DNA of 64,000 nucleotides, taken from positions 1,240,001 through 1,304,000 of the forward strand of contig NZ_BJOV01000005.1 of the NCBI RefSeq assembly GCF_009932475.1, given 5' to 3'. This document shows, one piece after another, positions 62,601 to 64,000 of the stretch. Position numbers and translations under genes: made by a program. Every line of letters starts with the position of its first letter. Within the stretch, counting starts at the first letter, position 1. Under the pieces are notes generated by a model. It worked only from the letters and a program-made list of their open reading frames with translations, did not search any database and was not told the DNA's origin. The DNA comes from Gordonia spumicola (GTDB lineage: Bacteria; Actinomycetota; Actinomycetes; Mycobacteriales; Mycobacteriaceae).

Positions 62601-64000
62601 TCAGTGTTCGGCTGTGCGGGACCGGAGGCCGGACGCCCGAGCGACGCGGCGCCCGACCGCCGCCCGCAGGGCGTCCGCGGTCCCGACGATCCGTACACGA
62701 CGCTCGGCTCGGGTGATGGCCGTGTACAGCAGTTCACGGGTGAGCAGTTCGGCGTCCGCGGGCGGCAACACCACCGTGACCTCGGCGAACTGGCTGCCTT
62801 GGCTGCGGTGGATCGTCATCGCGTACACCGGAACCACATGGGCCAACTGGCTGGGGTGGAGCCGTTTGACGCTGTCGCCGCGCTCGAAGACGGCGACCAG
62901 CGCGTCACCGTCGGCGACGACGACTCCCGAATCGCCGTTGTAGACGTCCTGCGCGCGGTCGTTGGCCGTCACCAACAGCGGTTCGCCCGCGTACCACGAT
63001 CCGCCGTGGGTGACGCCGCCGAGATCCTCCGCGGTCCACCCGGTGATCCGCCGAGACCAGCCGCCGACGCCGAAACGCCCGTCGCGATGCGCGCACAGGA
63101 CCCGGTGCCCGCGGAGCGCCCGCACCGCGGACCGTTCGTCGCCCGACTCCGCGGCGACGCGGAGCTCGCGCGCCCACCCGACGACGGACGCGCGCACCTC
63201 GTCCAGCTCGTCCGGATCGACGAGGGTCACCGCGGAGTCGTCCGACGTCCCGATCAGATCGAGCACCCGGTCCGCGTCGCCCGCGTTGACCGCCTCGGCG
63301 ACGTCGCCGATCCGGTCGCCGTACCGGTGTCCACGGCGCAGGGTGATGACGCCGCCGCCGAGCGCCGACAGTTCGGTGTCGGTGAAGTCGGACTCGTCGA
63401 TCCGCGCGGCCGCGGTGAACGCCGAGGCGAGCTCCGGAGTACTCGTCTGCGCGGGCTCGCGCTCCACCAGGTCGGCGAGCACAGCTCCGGCTTCGACGGA
63501 CACCAGCTGATGCGGGTCGCCCACCAGGATCAGCCTGGTGTCGCTGCGCAGCGACTCGAGGAGCCTGCACATCATCGTGACCGGCAGCATGGACGTCTCG
63601 TCCACCACGACGACGTCGAACGGCAGCCGATTGCCCGATCCGCGCACGAACGTGCCGTCCGGCCGCGATCCCAACAGGCGGTGCACCGTGACGGCGGCCG
63701 GGTCGCTGACGAGGCGCCTACGGGTGCGGCTGTACTCGCCGATCGCCGTCTGCAACTGGGCCGCCGCGCGACCGGTCGGCGCGCACAGGCCGATGCGGAC
63801 GTCGTCGCCGAGGAGCGTCTCCATGACGGCGAGGATGCGGGCCACGGTGTACGTCTTGCCGGTGCCGGGGCCGCCCGCGAGGACCGTCGTCCAGCCGGTC
63901 GCGGCGAGGGCGGCGGCCGCGCGCTGACGGTCGTACCCGTCGGCCGGGGAGAACGCCGCGTCGAGGGCGCCGATCAACGCCGTCGGGTCGACGTCCGGCC
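62601..64000 (-). CDS. recD: Exodeoxyribonuclease V alpha subunit RecD, partial
   Basis: The frame is open to the right edge (reading PDVDPTALIGALDAAFSPAD), so the N-terminus lies outside. Helicase motifs: Walker A TTVLAGGPGTGKTYTVARIL, VVVDETSMLPVTMMCRLLES (Walker B), LILVGDPHQLVSVEAGAVLA, and the C-terminal AMTIHRSQGSQFAEVTVVLP and ELLYTAITRAERRVRIVG. About 465 of roughly 580 residues are present. RecD is the 5'-3' helicase of RecBCD; recB/recC would be expected beyond the right edge. Confidence 0.93.
   Translation of the reverse strand, partial: PDVDPTALIGALDAAFSPADGYDRQRAAAALAATGWTTVLAGGPGTGKTYTVARILAVMETLLGDDVRIGLCAPTGRAAAQLQTAIGEYSRTRRRLVSDPAAVTVHRLLGSRPDGTFVRGSGNRLPFDVVVVDETSMLPVTMMCRLLESLRSDTRLILVGDPHQLVSVEAGAVLADLVEREPAQTSTPELASAFTAAARIDESDFTDTELSALGGGVITLRRGHRYGDRIGDVAEAVNAGDADRVLDLIGTSDDSAVTLVDPDELDEVRASVVGWARELRVAAESGDERSAVRALRGHRVLCAHRDGRFGVGGWSRRITGWTAEDLGGVTHGGSWYAGEPLLVTANDRAQDVYNGDSGVVVADGDALVAVFERGDSVKRLHPSQLAHVVPVYAMTIHRSQGSQFAEVTVVLPPADAELLTRELLYTAITRAERRVRIVGTADALRAAVGRRVARASGLRSRTAEH

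Overview
The window comes from a high-GC actinomycete of the Mycobacteriales, most likely Gordonia or a close relative (Williamsia, Rhodococcus and Tsukamurella cannot be excluded). The grounds are a complete mce lipid-import operon, an FprB-type ferredoxin/reductase fusion, F420-dependent Ddn-type proteins, a monomeric NADP isocitrate dehydrogenase, a mymA-like Baeyer-Villiger gene cluster and an Rv1264-like adenylate cyclase.

The window is a composite. From 1 to about 24.3 kb it is accessory-like: visibly lower GC, remnants and frameshifts, an insertion sequence and metal-resistance genes. It opens with a minus-strand mce operon (yrbEA, yrbEB, mceA-F, a Mce-associated protein and the start of an acyl-CoA ligase; 8822 down to 1). 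A predicted metal-dependent hydrolase, a small membrane protein, a decayed acyl-CoA-dehydrogenase-like pseudogene and an AurF-type N-oxygenase/FprB operon follow. A 1686-bp IS1380-family element (15350-17035) joins two unrelated truncated genes, an SDR and a copper-type P-type ATPase. Beyond it lie a copper module (YdhK lipoprotein, CopZ with a CsoR-like operator), a frameshifted antitoxin-like gene, transposition-gene remnants and an arsenic locus (arsR, cadI, arsR, acr3, arsC). The accessory segment ends at a deletion-like scar near 24.0 kb.

From about 24.3 kb to the end the DNA is uniform, very GC-rich and densely coding, so it looks like core chromosome. It holds corA preceded by a strongly translated 17-codon leader ORF and hairpins; a hydrolase-SDR-TetR operon; sodA plus a flavin reductase divergent from soxR across a SoxR box; an SDR-hydrolase-Ddn operon; a threonine dehydratase-like gene; and an adenylate cyclase coupled to a carboxyltransferase gene. 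Next come two esterases, the monomeric icd with a perfect terminator, an Old Yellow Enzyme/DUF1345/LysE operon, and the mymA-like operon (lipR-like, SDR, diiron protein, BVMO, MerR). Then follow NfeD/flotillin, AhpD/PPOX, pirin/GNAT, LON-domain/VOC, a membrane alpha/beta hydrolase, a dienoyl-CoA isomerase-like crotonase, htpG with a Ddn-like gene, a PIG-L deacetylase and recD, which runs off the right edge.

The most unusual item is the corA leader. Its peptide MSAGEPPSPNGRTLVLR has the length, proline/acid-rich start and basic end of enterobacterial MgtL, and hairpins separate it from corA. This suggests a leader-peptide magnesium sensor in an actinomycete. No rRNA, tRNA or CRISPR array was seen.
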